Shown here: positions 1 to 7,326 of the stretch, piece after piece
How positions within the stretch are numbered: position 1 is the first letter of the stretch
How the letters are laid out: the number at the start of each line of letters is the position of its first letter
From: Planctomycetota bacterium
Lineage (GTDB): Bacteria > Planctomycetota > UBA8742 > UBA2392
NCBI GenBank assembly: GCA_019186845.1
Contig: JABARW010000083.1
Span: 1-37,055, forward strand
Direction: 5' to 3'
DNA: 37,055 bases
Program-made: the position numbers and the translations under genes
The notes under the pieces: model-generated
The model's database searches: none
The model's input: the letters and a program-made list of their open reading frames with translations, nothing else
Told to the model about the DNA's origin: nothing

Positions 1-243
1 CACCTTGGAGAGCCAGGGCGCGGCGCGGCCGGCGCGCAGCGCTTCGTAGGAATAGTCAGATTCCTGGGGCATGACGCGCGCGGCGTTCGGCGCGGCGGCG
101 TTGGCGTTGGGCGAGTTGGCGTTAGGTGCGTTGGGCGCGGCGGCGTTGGGCGCGTTGGCCGGGGTGTGGCCCGCTACGGGCTCACCCGTGCCGGGCGTGT
201 TGCCGGGTTGGGGTGCGTGGCGATTATCGGCGTGGCTGCCCAT
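1..243 (-). CDS. Partial protein of unknown function with Asn/Ala/Pro-rich N-terminus
   Basis: Only the first 81 codons are present; the gene runs off the left edge. It starts at an ATG at 243, preceded on the minus strand by AAAGGG a few bases upstream. Residues about 1-55 are low complexity: Pro/Gly/His-rich, then an array of APNA, PNAN and AAPNA units. Residues about 57-81 look like the start of a folded region (SDYSYEALRAG, then APWLSKV). There is no signal peptide or membrane segment in the visible part, so the N-terminus is probably a flexible cytoplasmic tail. I do not recognise the family. The continuous reading frame, start context and repeat-structured protein make it likely to be real. 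Confidence 0.6.
   Translation of the reverse strand, partial: MGSHADNRHAPQPGNTPGTGEPVAGHTPANAPNAAAPNAPNANSPNANAAAPNAARVMPQESDYSYEALRAGRAAPWLSKV
77..166. repeat. Degenerate short tandem repeat coding for APNA units
   Basis: On the plus strand this stretch is an imperfect array of units related to GGCGTTGGGCGC; on the minus strand it encodes the Asn-Ala-Pro-Asn-Ala tract of the partial protein. The units are imperfect, with codon-level drift, so the array may be old or selected at the protein level. Confidence 0.6.
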
Positions 244-360
244 CACCCTTTGAAACAAATGGACACAGTTGCGGCCCCAAAAACCCGTTGCGCCCAAAGA
301 AAAATCGCCCGGCCCCGCCCCGCGTGCCAACGCCGGGCTGTTCAAGCAACGGCACCCCGC

Positions 361-391
361 CCTCCTGAAAACGGCATGCGTTTTCAGGAGG
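361..391 (-). terminator. Hairpin downstream of the TraF/FadL-like gene
   Basis: A perfect 13-bp inverted repeat (CCTCCTGAAAACG / CGTTTTCAGGAGG) with a 5-base loop lies 15 bases past the stop of the minus-strand barrel gene. No long T tract follows on the minus strand, so termination may be weak or factor-assisted. The hairpin also separates this gene from the next minus-strand gene at 243. Confidence 0.6.
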
Positions 392-406
392 GTCAGGGTT
401 CCGAGG

Positions 407-2026
407 TTACCAGTCAATGCGCACTTGCAACTGGGCGAAGAGTGCCGCGCGCTGCGGCAGCATGCGGTTGTCGGCCGCGGGGCCGAACTCGACGCTGCCC
501 AGGGTGACCTGCGCTCCGACATCAAGCCGCACGAAGAACAGGCTGACGCCGGTGCCCGCAGTGAGGGTGATTTTCTCGCCGGCGTCGCCCACGTTCTTGA
601 GGGCGCCCACGCGCAGGGAGAAGCCAAGGCCTTTCCAGCTGGGATCAAAGGCGAGGCCGGCGCGGATGAACTGGGTGCTGTAGCCCGGGAGGATGTCGCT
701 GCTGACGCGGTTGAGGTCTCCCTCGACGCCAATGGTCAGGGGCAGGTAGGGCGCGAAGAAGGTGTAGCTGGCGCCCAGTCGCGCCTGGGGGTCAAAGCGC
801 ACCAGCAGGGGCTCGCCGGGATAGAGGTTCTTCCAGCGGAACTCCGGGGCCCAGACGTTGCGCATGGCGAAGCTGACGGCCAGGGTGTCCAGGAAGGGAA
901 TCTGCGGCGTGAAGACCAGCCCGAGGTCGAGGCCGAGGCTGTTGCGGCTGGCCGATCCGTTGAAGGCGTAGGCGTCCTGGATGCTCTCGCGCAGGGCCGT
1001 GAGGGAATCGCGGATGCCGTCCTTGTCGAGGTCCTGGACCAGAAGCAGCTGGTTGAACACCGAAGCCTGGTAGAACTTGAGGGTGGCGCCGACGGCCAGC
1101 CACTTCGAGACCAGGGGAATGGGCAGGCCCGTCGAGAACGTGACGCCGATTTCATAGGTTGAAAGGCCGCGCGCGAGAAAGCCGCTGCGGTTGCCCTCAA
1201 GGGGATTGGCGCCGCTTTCCAGGCTCTGGCCGGTGCCGTTTCGCGTATTGAGCAGAAACTGAAGCAGCACGTCGGCGCCGGCGCCGCCGAAATTGATGCC
1301 GGCTTCTTCGCACAGGCCGGCGAGGGCGTCCGCCTGGGCCTGGGGGTAGCCTCCGGCCTGGAGCGCGGAAGAAAAGGCCTGCGCTCCCGCGGAAGTCGGC
1401 GTGGGGGCGCCGCCCGAGTTTGCGGCGGCCGCGCTGACCAGGGCGTCCCACTGGGCGCCGGACTCGTCGGTCAGGCGATAGTTCATCAGGCTCTGGAGAT
1501 CGACGATGGGCGTGATGGCCCCCATGCCGAAACCGCCGACATGAAGTGCCACGCCGGCGCGCGGCAGCACGGGAAGCTCGAGCCTGGCTGCAAGCCCCAC
1601 GCTGGAGCCGACGTAGAGGCCCTCGCCGTTGAGGCTGTTGAGGGCGTCAAGGGCGTCAAACACGCCGATGGCGAACTTCAGGTCTTCGTTGGAAATGGAG
1701 CCGCTGGAGACGTCGAAGGCTCCGTCCTGGAAGCGGTCAAAGAGGTCATTGGCAAGGTCGACGGCGGTGAAGATGTTATTGAAAGACGTTCCATGGAGGC
1801 CAGCCGAGACGCCCAGGGGCAGATCGATGTCGAAGCTGGCGAACTCGCTGGATTCCCAGGGCCTGCGTGAGACGTTGGCGGGGTTGTAGTAGCCGCCTGT
1901 CGCGTCGCGGCCAAACGTGGTGCCCATGCCGCCAAAGCCCACGTCGCGGGCGTTGAAGTCCAGCCATTCCTCGGCGCAGAGCGGTGCGGCGGCCAGCAGC
2001 AGCGCGAAAATCAGCCCGTTACGCAT
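407..2026 (-). CDS. Outer-membrane beta-barrel-like protein, FadL/TraF-like
   Basis: A 539-residue exported protein. The chosen ATG at 2026 has GGGAGAG just upstream and starts a signal peptide (MRNGLIFALLLAAAPLCA, cleavage before EEW). A longer frame back to 2089 would bury the signal peptide, so it is not preferred. Right after the signal comes DVGFGGMGTTFGRDATGGYY then NPAN, the arrangement seen in FadL/OmpP1 and TraF-like proteins, where a gated N-terminal segment leads into the barrel. Alternating Gly/aromatic strands follow, and the protein ends in QVRIDW, with a terminal aromatic residue as expected of a BAM substrate. The likely role is a hydrophobic-substrate channel or an envelope protein of the TraF_2-like group; the substrate is unknown. 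It stands alone, with hairpins on both sides. Confidence 0.7.
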   Translation of the reverse strand: MRNGLIFALLLAAAPLCAEEWLDFNARDVGFGGMGTTFGRDATGGYYNPANVSRRPWESSEFASFDIDLPLGVSAGLHGTSFNNIFTAVDLANDLFDRFQDGAFDVSSGSISNEDLKFAIGVFDALDALNSLNGEGLYVGSSVGLAARLELPVLPRAGVALHVGGFGMGAITPIVDLQSLMNYRLTDESGAQWDALVSAAAANSGGAPTPTSAGAQAFSSALQAGGYPQAQADALAGLCEEAGINFGGAGADVLLQFLLNTRNGTGQSLESGANPLEGNRSGFLARGLSTYEIGVTFSTGLPIPLVSKWLAVGATLKFYQASVFNQLLLVQDLDKDGIRDSLTALRESIQDAYAFNGSASRNSLGLDLGLVFTPQIPFLDTLAVSFAMRNVWAPEFRWKNLYPGEPLLVRFDPQARLGASYTFFAPYLPLTIGVEGDLNRVSSDILPGYSTQFIRAGLAFDPSWKGLGFSLRVGALKNVGDAGEKITLTAGTGVSLFFVRLDVGAQVTLGSVEFGPAADNRMLPQRAALFAQLQVRIDW

Positions 2027-2095
2027 GTTCTCTCCCGGCAAGGTGATGGGGCCAAAGCCCCAGGCTTGGAGCATCCAGCGAAAGGCCAAGGCGGC

Positions 2096-2144
2096 AGTGC
2101 CGGGCCAGGCCCGGCACTACGCCGGCCCGTGCAGTCTTGCACGG
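2096..2144. repeat. GTAG-headed REP-like palindrome plus adjacent hairpin
   Basis: Two inverted repeats lie side by side. At 2096-2118, an 11-bp arm pair (AGTGCCGGGCC / GGCCCGGCACT) is separated by one base. At 2127-2144, CCGTGCA / TGCACGG has a 4-base loop. Read on the minus strand, the large palindrome is preceded by GTAG in the form GTAGTGCCGGGCC, which resembles GTAG-type REP elements (the SMAG-like class). The pair follows the stop of the minus-strand bifunctional-nuclease gene and may also serve as a transcript end. Only one copy is seen in this window. Confidence 0.45.
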
Positions 2145-2179
2145 CTGCGACCTGGCGTTGCGGTGTTCGGGCGCGGGGG

Positions 2180-2590
2180 TCATTCGCCTTCGCCGAACAG
2201 GGGCTCGAGCACGCGGGTTTCATCCACGAACAGGTCCACGTTGTTTCCGACGAGCAGCGCGATGGCGTCGCTGGGGCGGGCGTCAATGCGCACGGGACCG
2301 TCGGCCGTTTCAATCACCAGCGTGGCGTAGTAGGTGTGGTCGCGCAGGTCCGAAATCTCGACGGACTTCAGGCTGCCGCCCATGCCCGCGATGACGCGGT
2401 CCAGCAGATCGTGCGTCAGGGGGCGCTGGTGGTAGCGCTTCATGGCGCGGCGGTAGATGGCCATGGCTTCGGAGTCGCCGATCTGGATGGCGAAGTGACG
2501 CTCTTTGCCCACCTGCTTGAGGATGACGTGCTGCATGGACTGCATCTCGTTGAAGATGATCCGCGCCAGCGTGAAGGGAACGAGAGCCAT
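2180..2590 (-). CDS. Bifunctional nuclease family protein (DUF151)
   Basis: 136 residues with the DUF151 (bifunctional nuclease, BFN) pattern throughout: LARIIFNE near the N-terminus, HFAIQIGDSEAMAI, the central PLTHDLL helix, and the C-terminal VRIDARPSDAIALL with a trailing acidic tail. The family is described as having nuclease activity in some members, but its cellular role in most bacteria is unclear. The first ATG at 2590 is kept because the N-terminal strand-helix matches the family, although the upstream Shine-Dalgarno is poor. It is divergent from ssb, with 144 bases between the starts. It is followed by two hairpins, one REP-like. Confidence 0.85.
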   Translation of the reverse strand: MALVPFTLARIIFNEMQSMQHVILKQVGKERHFAIQIGDSEAMAIYRRAMKRYHQRPLTHDLLDRVIAGMGGSLKSVEISDLRDHTYYATLVIETADGPVRIDARPSDAIALLVGNNVDLFVDETRVLEPLFGEGE

Positions 2591-2658
2591 GGCATCAGGT
2601 TAATGGCGGAGTGGTGACCTTGGAAGTGGCTGGACTGTCCCCTTTTTGCCGTCACGCC

Positions 2659-2685
2659 TTGCCTTGTCGCCTCGGGGGGTATACT
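2659..2685 (+). promoter_or_regulatory. Candidate sigma-70 type promoter for ssb
   Basis: A good -10 hexamer, TATACT (2680-2685), lies about 50 bases upstream of the ssb start. The best -35 is TTGCCT (2659-2664) with a short 15-base spacer. A strong ribosome-binding site (GGAGGGAG) follows before the ATG. Confidence 0.4.
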
Positions 2686-2734
2686 CGCCGGCGTTCCGGG
2701 ACCCGCAATTTCGCGATCCCATCCGGAGGGAGCC

Positions 2735-3250
2735 ATGAGCAGTTTCAACAAGGTCATCGTTATGGGCAATCTGACGCGCACGCCCGAGTTGCGCAGCACG
2801 CCCGGCGGCACGCAGGTCTGCGACATCACCGTCGCGGTCAACGAAAACTGGACCGATCAGGGCGGCAAGGCCCAGGAGCGCGTGACGTTCGTAGACGTCA
2901 CCGTCTGGGGCAAGACGGCCGAGACCGTCTGCCGCTGGAAGAAGCAGGGCGACGCCGTGCTGATTGAAGGCCGCCTGCAGCAGGACAAATGGGTGGACAA
3001 AGAATCCGGCAAGAACCGCAGCAAGCTCAAGGTCGTGGCCGAAAACGTGCGCTTTGTGGGCAGCAAGGGCGGCGGCGAAGGCCAGGGCTCGGGAGCCGGG
3101 GGACAGCGCGGCCAGGCTTCGCGCGGGCAGCCGGCTTCACGCGGCCAGTCGTCGCGGGGCGCGCCCGCCGATGAGGACTTTCCGCCGCGCGGCGATGACG
3201 ACTACGCCACGAGCATGCCCCCGGGCCCCGAGGGCGAGCCGCCGTTCTAG
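2735..3250 (+). CDS. ssb: Single-stranded DNA-binding protein
   Basis: 171 residues, normal for bacterial SSB. The OB fold occupies about residues 1-112 and begins FNKVIVMGNLTRTPELR, followed by TQVCDITVAVN, FVDVTVWGKTAE and GDAVLIEGRLQQDKW. The protein coats ssDNA during replication, repair and recombination. Residues about 113-160 are a Gly/Gln/Arg/Ser-rich flexible linker. The C-terminal tip reads EGEPPF: it keeps the terminal Pro-Phe used to dock partner proteins but is less acidic than the usual DDDIPF-type tip, although an upstream GDDD cluster may compensate. The start ATG has a near-ideal Shine-Dalgarno. It appears monocistronic or loosely linked to the downstream YciI-like gene. Confidence 0.97.
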   Translation: MSSFNKVIVMGNLTRTPELRSTPGGTQVCDITVAVNENWTDQGGKAQERVTFVDVTVWGKTAETVCRWKKQGDAVLIEGRLQQDKWVDKESGKNRSKLKVVAENVRFVGSKGGGEGQGSGAGGQRGQASRGQPASRGQSSRGAPADEDFPPRGDDDYATSMPPGPEGEPPF

Positions 3251-3309
3251 CAGGCAGCTGAAAGTTGCGTTTCGCCAGCCTGCCGGGGCCATGGAGCATG
3301 GACTGTTGG

Positions 3310-3351
3310 CCATTCACCATCAGGGCGCCATCGCGTCCGGAGGGTGAATGG
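3310..3351. repeat. Inverted repeat in the leader of the YciI-like gene
   Basis: CCATTCACC (3310-3318) and GGTGAATGG (3343-3351) form a perfect 9-bp stem with a 24-base loop. It lies between the ssb stop and the AGGAGG of the next gene. There is no T tract, so it could be an operator or leader structure as easily as an ssb terminator. Confidence 0.4.
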
Positions 3352-3390
3352 TAGATTGCGCACATTGAATGGCAGTTCATCAGGAGGCCC

Positions 3391-3669
3391 ATGTTCTTCA
3401 TCGTCACGATCGAGTACGTCAAGCCCATCGAGCAGATTGAAAAGGCCACGGAAGAACACCGGGCCTTTCTGGCCAAGCTCAAGGCCGCGGGCAAGCTGAT
3501 TGCCAGCGGGCCCTTCCAGCCCCGCACCGGCGGCCTGCTCATCCTCAAGACGGATACCCCCATCCAGGCCGAGATGATGCTGCGGGGCGATCCCTTCAAC
3601 GTGAAGGGCCTCGCCAAGTACGAAATCCGGCAGTGGAAGCCGGTGATCGGCGAAGAGCTTTTCAAGTAG
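3391..3669 (+). CDS. YciI-like protein
   Basis: A 92-residue single-domain protein of the YciI family (ferredoxin-like fold). The family features are visible: an N-terminal strand FFIVTIEYV, the conserved His of the first helix ([10 protein letters not shown], His23), GKLIASGPF, and the GDPFNVKGL segment with its conserved Asp (Asp67), ending in a YEIRQWKPV strand. Members form dimers with a His/Asp pocket; physiological functions are mostly unknown. An AGGAGG sits 5 bases before the ATG. The stop is one base from the GTG start of the following amidotransferase gene, so the two are very likely co-translated. Confidence 0.85.
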   Translation: MFFIVTIEYVKPIEQIEKATEEHRAFLAKLKAAGKLIASGPFQPRTGGLLILKTDTPIQAEMMLRGDPFNVKGLAKYEIRQWKPVIGEELFK

Positions 3670-3670
3670 C

Positions 3671-4279
3671 GTGCTGCTGCTCATCGACAATTACGACAGC
3701 TTCACCTTCAACCTCGCCCAATACTTTGCGGTGCTGGGCGAGGAGGTGCGCGTGGAGCGCAACGATGCCCTGAGCCTGGCCGACATCGAGGCTTTGGCCC
3801 CCGCGCGTATCGTGATTTCTCCAGGCCCGGGCACGCCTGCCGCCGCCGGCATCTCGCTGGCCGTGATCCGCGCCTTTGCCAAGCGCCTGCCCCTGCTGGG
3901 TGTCTGCCTGGGCCACCAGGCTCTGGCTGAGGCGTTTGGCGGACGCATCGTGCACGCGCCTACGCTGGTCCATGGCAAGACCAGCCCCGTCCATCACGAC
4001 GGGCGCGGCATCTTTGAGGGCCTGCCCAGCCCCCTGGCCGCCACGCGCTATCATTCGCTGTGCGTTGAGGAGTCAAGCCTGCCCCAGTGCCTCGAAGTCA
4101 GCGCCTGGACGGGCGAAGGCGACTTGCGCGTCATCATGGGGTTGCGCCATCGCTCCCTGGACCTGGAGGGGGTCCAGTTCCACCCCGAGGCCATCTTGAC
4201 CGAGCACGGCATGGCGCTGCTGGGAAACTGGCTGGCGGGCAAGCGGGCCTGCCGCAACCAGCCCGGAAACCCGGAGTGA
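3671..4279 (+). CDS. pabA: Class I glutamine amidotransferase, PabA/TrpG type
   Basis: 202 residues, the glutaminase subunit of chorismate-using enzymes. It starts with GTG one base after the preceding stop, giving the canonical [15 protein letters not shown]. Visible motifs are the oxyanion loop SPGPGTP, the nucleophile in GVCLGHQ (Cys79), and the catalytic His/Glu in GVQFHPEAI. It supplies ammonia either to anthranilate synthase or to aminodeoxychorismate synthase. A second copy at 34149 sits next to trpE, so this one is more likely the folate (PabA) subunit; some organisms share one amidotransferase for both. No pabB is visible beside it. The C-terminal tail (about 15 residues) is extra. 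Symbol choice is inferred from context. Confidence 0.85.
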   Translation: MLLLIDNYDSFTFNLAQYFAVLGEEVRVERNDALSLADIEALAPARIVISPGPGTPAAAGISLAVIRAFAKRLPLLGVCLGHQALAEAFGGRIVHAPTLVHGKTSPVHHDGRGIFEGLPSPLAATRYHSLCVEESSLPQCLEVSAWTGEGDLRVIMGLRHRSLDLEGVQFHPEAILTEHGMALLGNWLAGKRACRNQPGNPE

Positions 4280-4392
4280 TGCCGGTTCGGAGCGCCGGTC
4301 AGCATGGCAGCGCACCGCCCGAAACAGGCCTCGGTCTGGCGCACCGGCACAACGGGCCTATATTTGCGGAAGTTCACCAAGCGGGGGGCAAC

Positions 4393-5388
4393 ATGGCCAA
4401 GGCGTCCGTCAAGGCGTCCGCGAAAGCTTCGCCCAAGAATGGCGAGAAGGCAGTCACATCGGGGCCGGCCAAGTTCCGGCTTGTCACGCGCAGCGACTTT
4501 GACGGCCTGGTCTGCGGCATTCTGCTGCGCGAACTCGACATGATTTCCGACGTCAAGTTCGTTCACCCCAAAGACGTGCAGGACGGCAAGGTCGAGCTTT
4601 CCCGGCAGGACATCACCACCAATCTGCCCTATGACCCCCGGGTTCACCTGGCCTTTGACCATCACGCCAGCGAACTCAAGCGTGTGGGCCAGGCCGCCAA
4701 CTACGTGACGGATCCGGCCTCGCCTTCAGCGGCCCGCGTGGTTTACAGGCATTTTGGCGGGGCGGACCGCTTCCAGAACGTCAGTGATGAGATGATGCAG
4801 GCTGTCGACCAGGCCGACAGCGCGCAGTACGAACTGTCCGACATCACCCGGCCCGCGGGCTGGACGCTGCTCAACTTCATCATGGACCCGCGCACGGGCC
4901 TTGGCCGCTTCAAGGAGTTCCGGGTTTCCAACTACCAGCTCATGATGGACCTCATGAGCTACTGCCGCGACAAGAGCATCCACGAAATCCTCAAGCATCC
5001 GGACGTGAAGGAGCGCGTGGACCTGTACTTCGACCACGAGCCCCACTTCAACGACCAGATCGTGCGTTGCGGCCGCGCCAACAAGAACCTCGTCGTGCTG
5101 GACCTGCGCCGCGAGGAAACTATCTACGCCGGCAACCGGTTCATGATTTACGCCCTGAATCCGAAGTGCAACATTTCGATGCACGTGATGTGGGGCAAGG
5201 AAAAGCAGAACACGGTGTTTGCCGTGGGCAAGAGCATCCTCAAGCGCGACTCCCGCACCCATGTGGGCGAACTGATGCTGAAGTACGGGGGAGGCGGCCA
5301 CGCCGCGGCGGGCACCTGTCAGGTCGCCAACGAAGAGGCCGAGCGCGTGAAACAGGAACTGGTGGCCGTGATCACCGCCGACGGCTGA
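4393..5388 (+). CDS. DHH-family phosphoesterase
   Basis: 331 residues. The frame is open upstream, but the ATG at 4393 (behind a GGGGGG tract) avoids overlap with the amidotransferase. Residues 1-25 are a Lys/Ala/Ser-rich tail. The DHH domain follows with SDFDGLVCG (Asp35/Asp37), the signature AFDHHASE (89-91) and VDQADSA, which together bind two metal ions. The DHHA1-like C-terminus ends with KYGGGGHAAAGTC, the substrate-binding GGGH motif. The family includes exopolyphosphatases, RecJ and oligo-/cyclic-dinucleotide phosphodiesterases; this length without an extra nuclease domain fits the exopolyphosphatase-related or NrnA-like group. The substrate cannot be told from sequence alone. It is followed after 2 bases by the methyltransferase. 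Confidence 0.85.
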   Translation: MAKASVKASAKASPKNGEKAVTSGPAKFRLVTRSDFDGLVCGILLRELDMISDVKFVHPKDVQDGKVELSRQDITTNLPYDPRVHLAFDHHASELKRVGQAANYVTDPASPSAARVVYRHFGGADRFQNVSDEMMQAVDQADSAQYELSDITRPAGWTLLNFIMDPRTGLGRFKEFRVSNYQLMMDLMSYCRDKSIHEILKHPDVKERVDLYFDHEPHFNDQIVRCGRANKNLVVLDLRREETIYAGNRFMIYALNPKCNISMHVMWGKEKQNTVFAVGKSILKRDSRTHVGELMLKYGGGGHAAAGTCQVANEEAERVKQELVAVITADG

Positions 5389-5390
5389 CC

Positions 5391-6134
5391 ATGGCGCAGC
5401 CCCTTCCCGAGTTTCTGCGTTCCCTGGGCAAGGAAGACATCAAGCCGGGCGGGGCCTACGCCACGCGCACGGCCCTGAGCCGCCTGGGCCTGCAGAGCAA
5501 GCAGCGCCTGCTGGTGGTCGGACCGGGGGCCTGGCACACGGCCATCTACACGGCGCTCATGTTCCGTGTTCAGGCCACTGCACTTCTTGCCTCCGCCGAC
5601 GACATCAAACCCTGCGACGACGCCCAGCTGGCGCGACGCCTCAGCGGCGAAGTCGGGTCCGTGACCTCCCTGCCCTTTGAAGCCCAGGCCTTTGACGCCG
5701 CCCTCGTGGAGGCCGAATTGAGCTACCTTGAACCCGCAAAACAGGCGCTGGCCCTGCTCGAACTCCAGCGGGTGCTCAAGCCCCGGGCGCGCATTGCCCT
5801 GCACGAGCTGGCCTGGCGCCAGGCGCCCACGCCCGCCGTGGAAGGGCGGCTGCGCGAAGTCTGGGGCGCTGTGGTCTGGCCGCGCGTCACGCGGGGCTGG
5901 TGGGATGCCCTTGAGGCCGCCGGCTTTGAGGCCGTGCAATCCGAGCTGGCCGTCGTGAGCTACTTCACGCGCAAGGGCCTGGAGACGGACGAGGGCGACA
6001 ACGCCCTGCATGTGCTGCACGGTGCCTTCGAGTCCGAGGCCGCCCTGCGGCGATTTGCGGCGGCCTATCGCGAGTTTCAGGAGAACCGGCGCTACTACGG
6101 CGTCATGATCGCCACCGCCCGCAAAGCGGGCTGA
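5391..6134 (+). CDS. SAM-dependent methyltransferase-like protein (class I)
   Basis: 247 residues, starting at an ATG two bases after the preceding TGA, so probably translationally coupled. A Rossmann-like methyltransferase architecture is visible: LLVVGPGAWHTAIYTALMF replaces the usual glycine-rich motif I, then LPFEAQAFDAALVEAELSYL (motif IV-like), an LQRVLKPRARIALHELAW strand-loop typical of the UbiE/arsenite-methyltransferase-like group, and an AGFEAVQSELAVVSYF strand. Motif I has only one full Gly-x-Gly, so SAM binding is probable but unproven. The substrate is unknown. Downstream, a lipoprotein follows after 23 bases with its own Shine-Dalgarno. Confidence 0.7.
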   Translation: MAQPLPEFLRSLGKEDIKPGGAYATRTALSRLGLQSKQRLLVVGPGAWHTAIYTALMFRVQATALLASADDIKPCDDAQLARRLSGEVGSVTSLPFEAQAFDAALVEAELSYLEPAKQALALLELQRVLKPRARIALHELAWRQAPTPAVEGRLREVWGAVVWPRVTRGWWDALEAAGFEAVQSELAVVSYFTRKGLETDEGDNALHVLHGAFESEAALRRFAAAYREFQENRRYYGVMIATARKAG

Positions 6135-6157
6135 CTCGCGTCAAACAAGGAGCAAGC

Positions 6158-7303
6158 ATGTCCCGATGGCTGATGCTGGTGCTGGCGGCCCTGCTCGCCG
6201 GGTGCGCAACCAACGCGCGGCACCGCCTTGAAGGTTTTGCCCCCGTGGCCGAGAAGCCGGTCCAGGCCGAGAAGCCGGCTGGGCTTGAGTTCCCAGCCAC
6301 CATTGAGGAAAACCGCTGGCAGGGCGAGCGCCTGCTTTTGGCCGCCCGGTATGCCGAGGCCCTGCCTTTCTTTGAGCGCGCGGCGGCCATGACCGTCGAT
6401 CCCCACGACGAGTACTACAACATGGCCTGCTGCCATGCGCGCCTGGGCCGCAATCAAGTGGCCGTCGATTTCCTCTGGAAGGCCTACGAAACGGGCGTCA
6501 ATCAGTATCCCTTTGTGGCCAACGACGCCGACCTGGCCTCTCTCAAGGGTTTTGCCCCCTTCGAGGAATTCATGGCCGAGCTGCTGCGGCATTACCAAGC
6601 CCTTGAGCGCAGCGGCGGCGCGGCCATTTTCGTCGAGGCCCCGGCGCTCCACGAGGTGCGGGTGAGGCTTCCCGACTCGTTTGACAAATCCCGCAGGTAT
6701 CCGCTGGTGATTGCCCTGCACGAATACGGCGGCAACGCCGGGGCCTTTGCCGCGCTCTATGACAGCATCTCGTACAAGAGCGATTTCATCTTCGCGGCGC
6801 TGAACGGGCCCTGTGCCGTGCCGGAGTCGGACGAAAACCCGGGCGGCCGCTGGTGGTGGCTGCATGGTGCGCCGGACGACGGCTGGCTGAGGTCGCGTGC
6901 GGCCCTGGTGCAGGCGGTTCTGAAAGTGCGCGAGCGGCTTTGCTCGGACTACGCCGTGGACGAGCGCAACATCTATCTGCTGGGGTACCGGCAGGGCGGC
7001 ACGGCGGCCATGATGATCTGCGCCGGCCAGTGGCGGCAGTTTGCGGGGCTGGTGGCCATTGGCTCTCACCACCTCGGCGAACTGGGCCCCATCGAGGGGG
7101 ACTTCGATGTCCTGCTCTGCCACGGGCGCAAGGACGAAAAGCTGCCCTTTTCCGCCTGTGAGGAGGCCCAAGATCTCTGGCGCGGCGCGGGTGCCGAGGT
7201 CACCGTGGAAGAACTGATCGACCCCGGCCAGATCGGGGCTGACACCACGAGCGCCGTCACGGCCTGGCTGCACGCCCAGATTCAGGAGCGCAGCGGGGAG
7301 TAA
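6158..7303 (+). CDS. Lipoprotein: TPR-end-of-group domain plus inactive alpha/beta-hydrolase domain
   Basis: 381 residues with a clear lipobox (ALLAGC, Cys16), behind AAGGAG. Residues about 50-145 form a short helical-repeat segment containing DEYYNMACCHARLGRNQVAV and then NDADLASLKGF, the pattern of the TPR end-of-group domain. Residues about 165-375 follow the phospholipase/carboxylesterase (PF02230-like) fold: YPLVIALHEYGGN (oxyanion strand), LLGYRQGG (nucleophile elbow) and LLCHGRKDEKLPF (acid loop). The nucleophile Ser is replaced by Arg278 (codon CGG at 6989-6991), and the usual C-terminal catalytic His is not found in the matching loop (LIDPGQIGAD). It is therefore probably a binding or scaffold protein in the periplasm, not an esterase. 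Confidence 0.8.
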   Translation: MSRWLMLVLAALLAGCATNARHRLEGFAPVAEKPVQAEKPAGLEFPATIEENRWQGERLLLAARYAEALPFFERAAAMTVDPHDEYYNMACCHARLGRNQVAVDFLWKAYETGVNQYPFVANDADLASLKGFAPFEEFMAELLRHYQALERSGGAAIFVEAPALHEVRVRLPDSFDKSRRYPLVIALHEYGGNAGAFAALYDSISYKSDFIFAALNGPCAVPESDENPGGRWWWLHGAPDDGWLRSRAALVQAVLKVRERLCSDYAVDERNIYLLGYRQGGTAAMMICAGQWRQFAGLVAIGSHHLGELGPIEGDFDVLLCHGRKDEKLPFSACEEAQDLWRGAGAEVTVEELIDPGQIGADTTSAVTAWLHAQIQERSGE

Positions 7304-7326
7304 GTGCCTCTTGGGCCGCTTACTCC
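7297..7326. terminator. Inverted repeat shared by convergent genes
   Basis: GGAGTAAG (7297-7304) and CTTACTCC (7319-7326) form a perfect 8-bp stem with a 14-base loop. The arms contain the TAA stop codons of both converging genes. It may act as a short bidirectional terminator, but neither side has a T tract. Confidence 0.35.
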
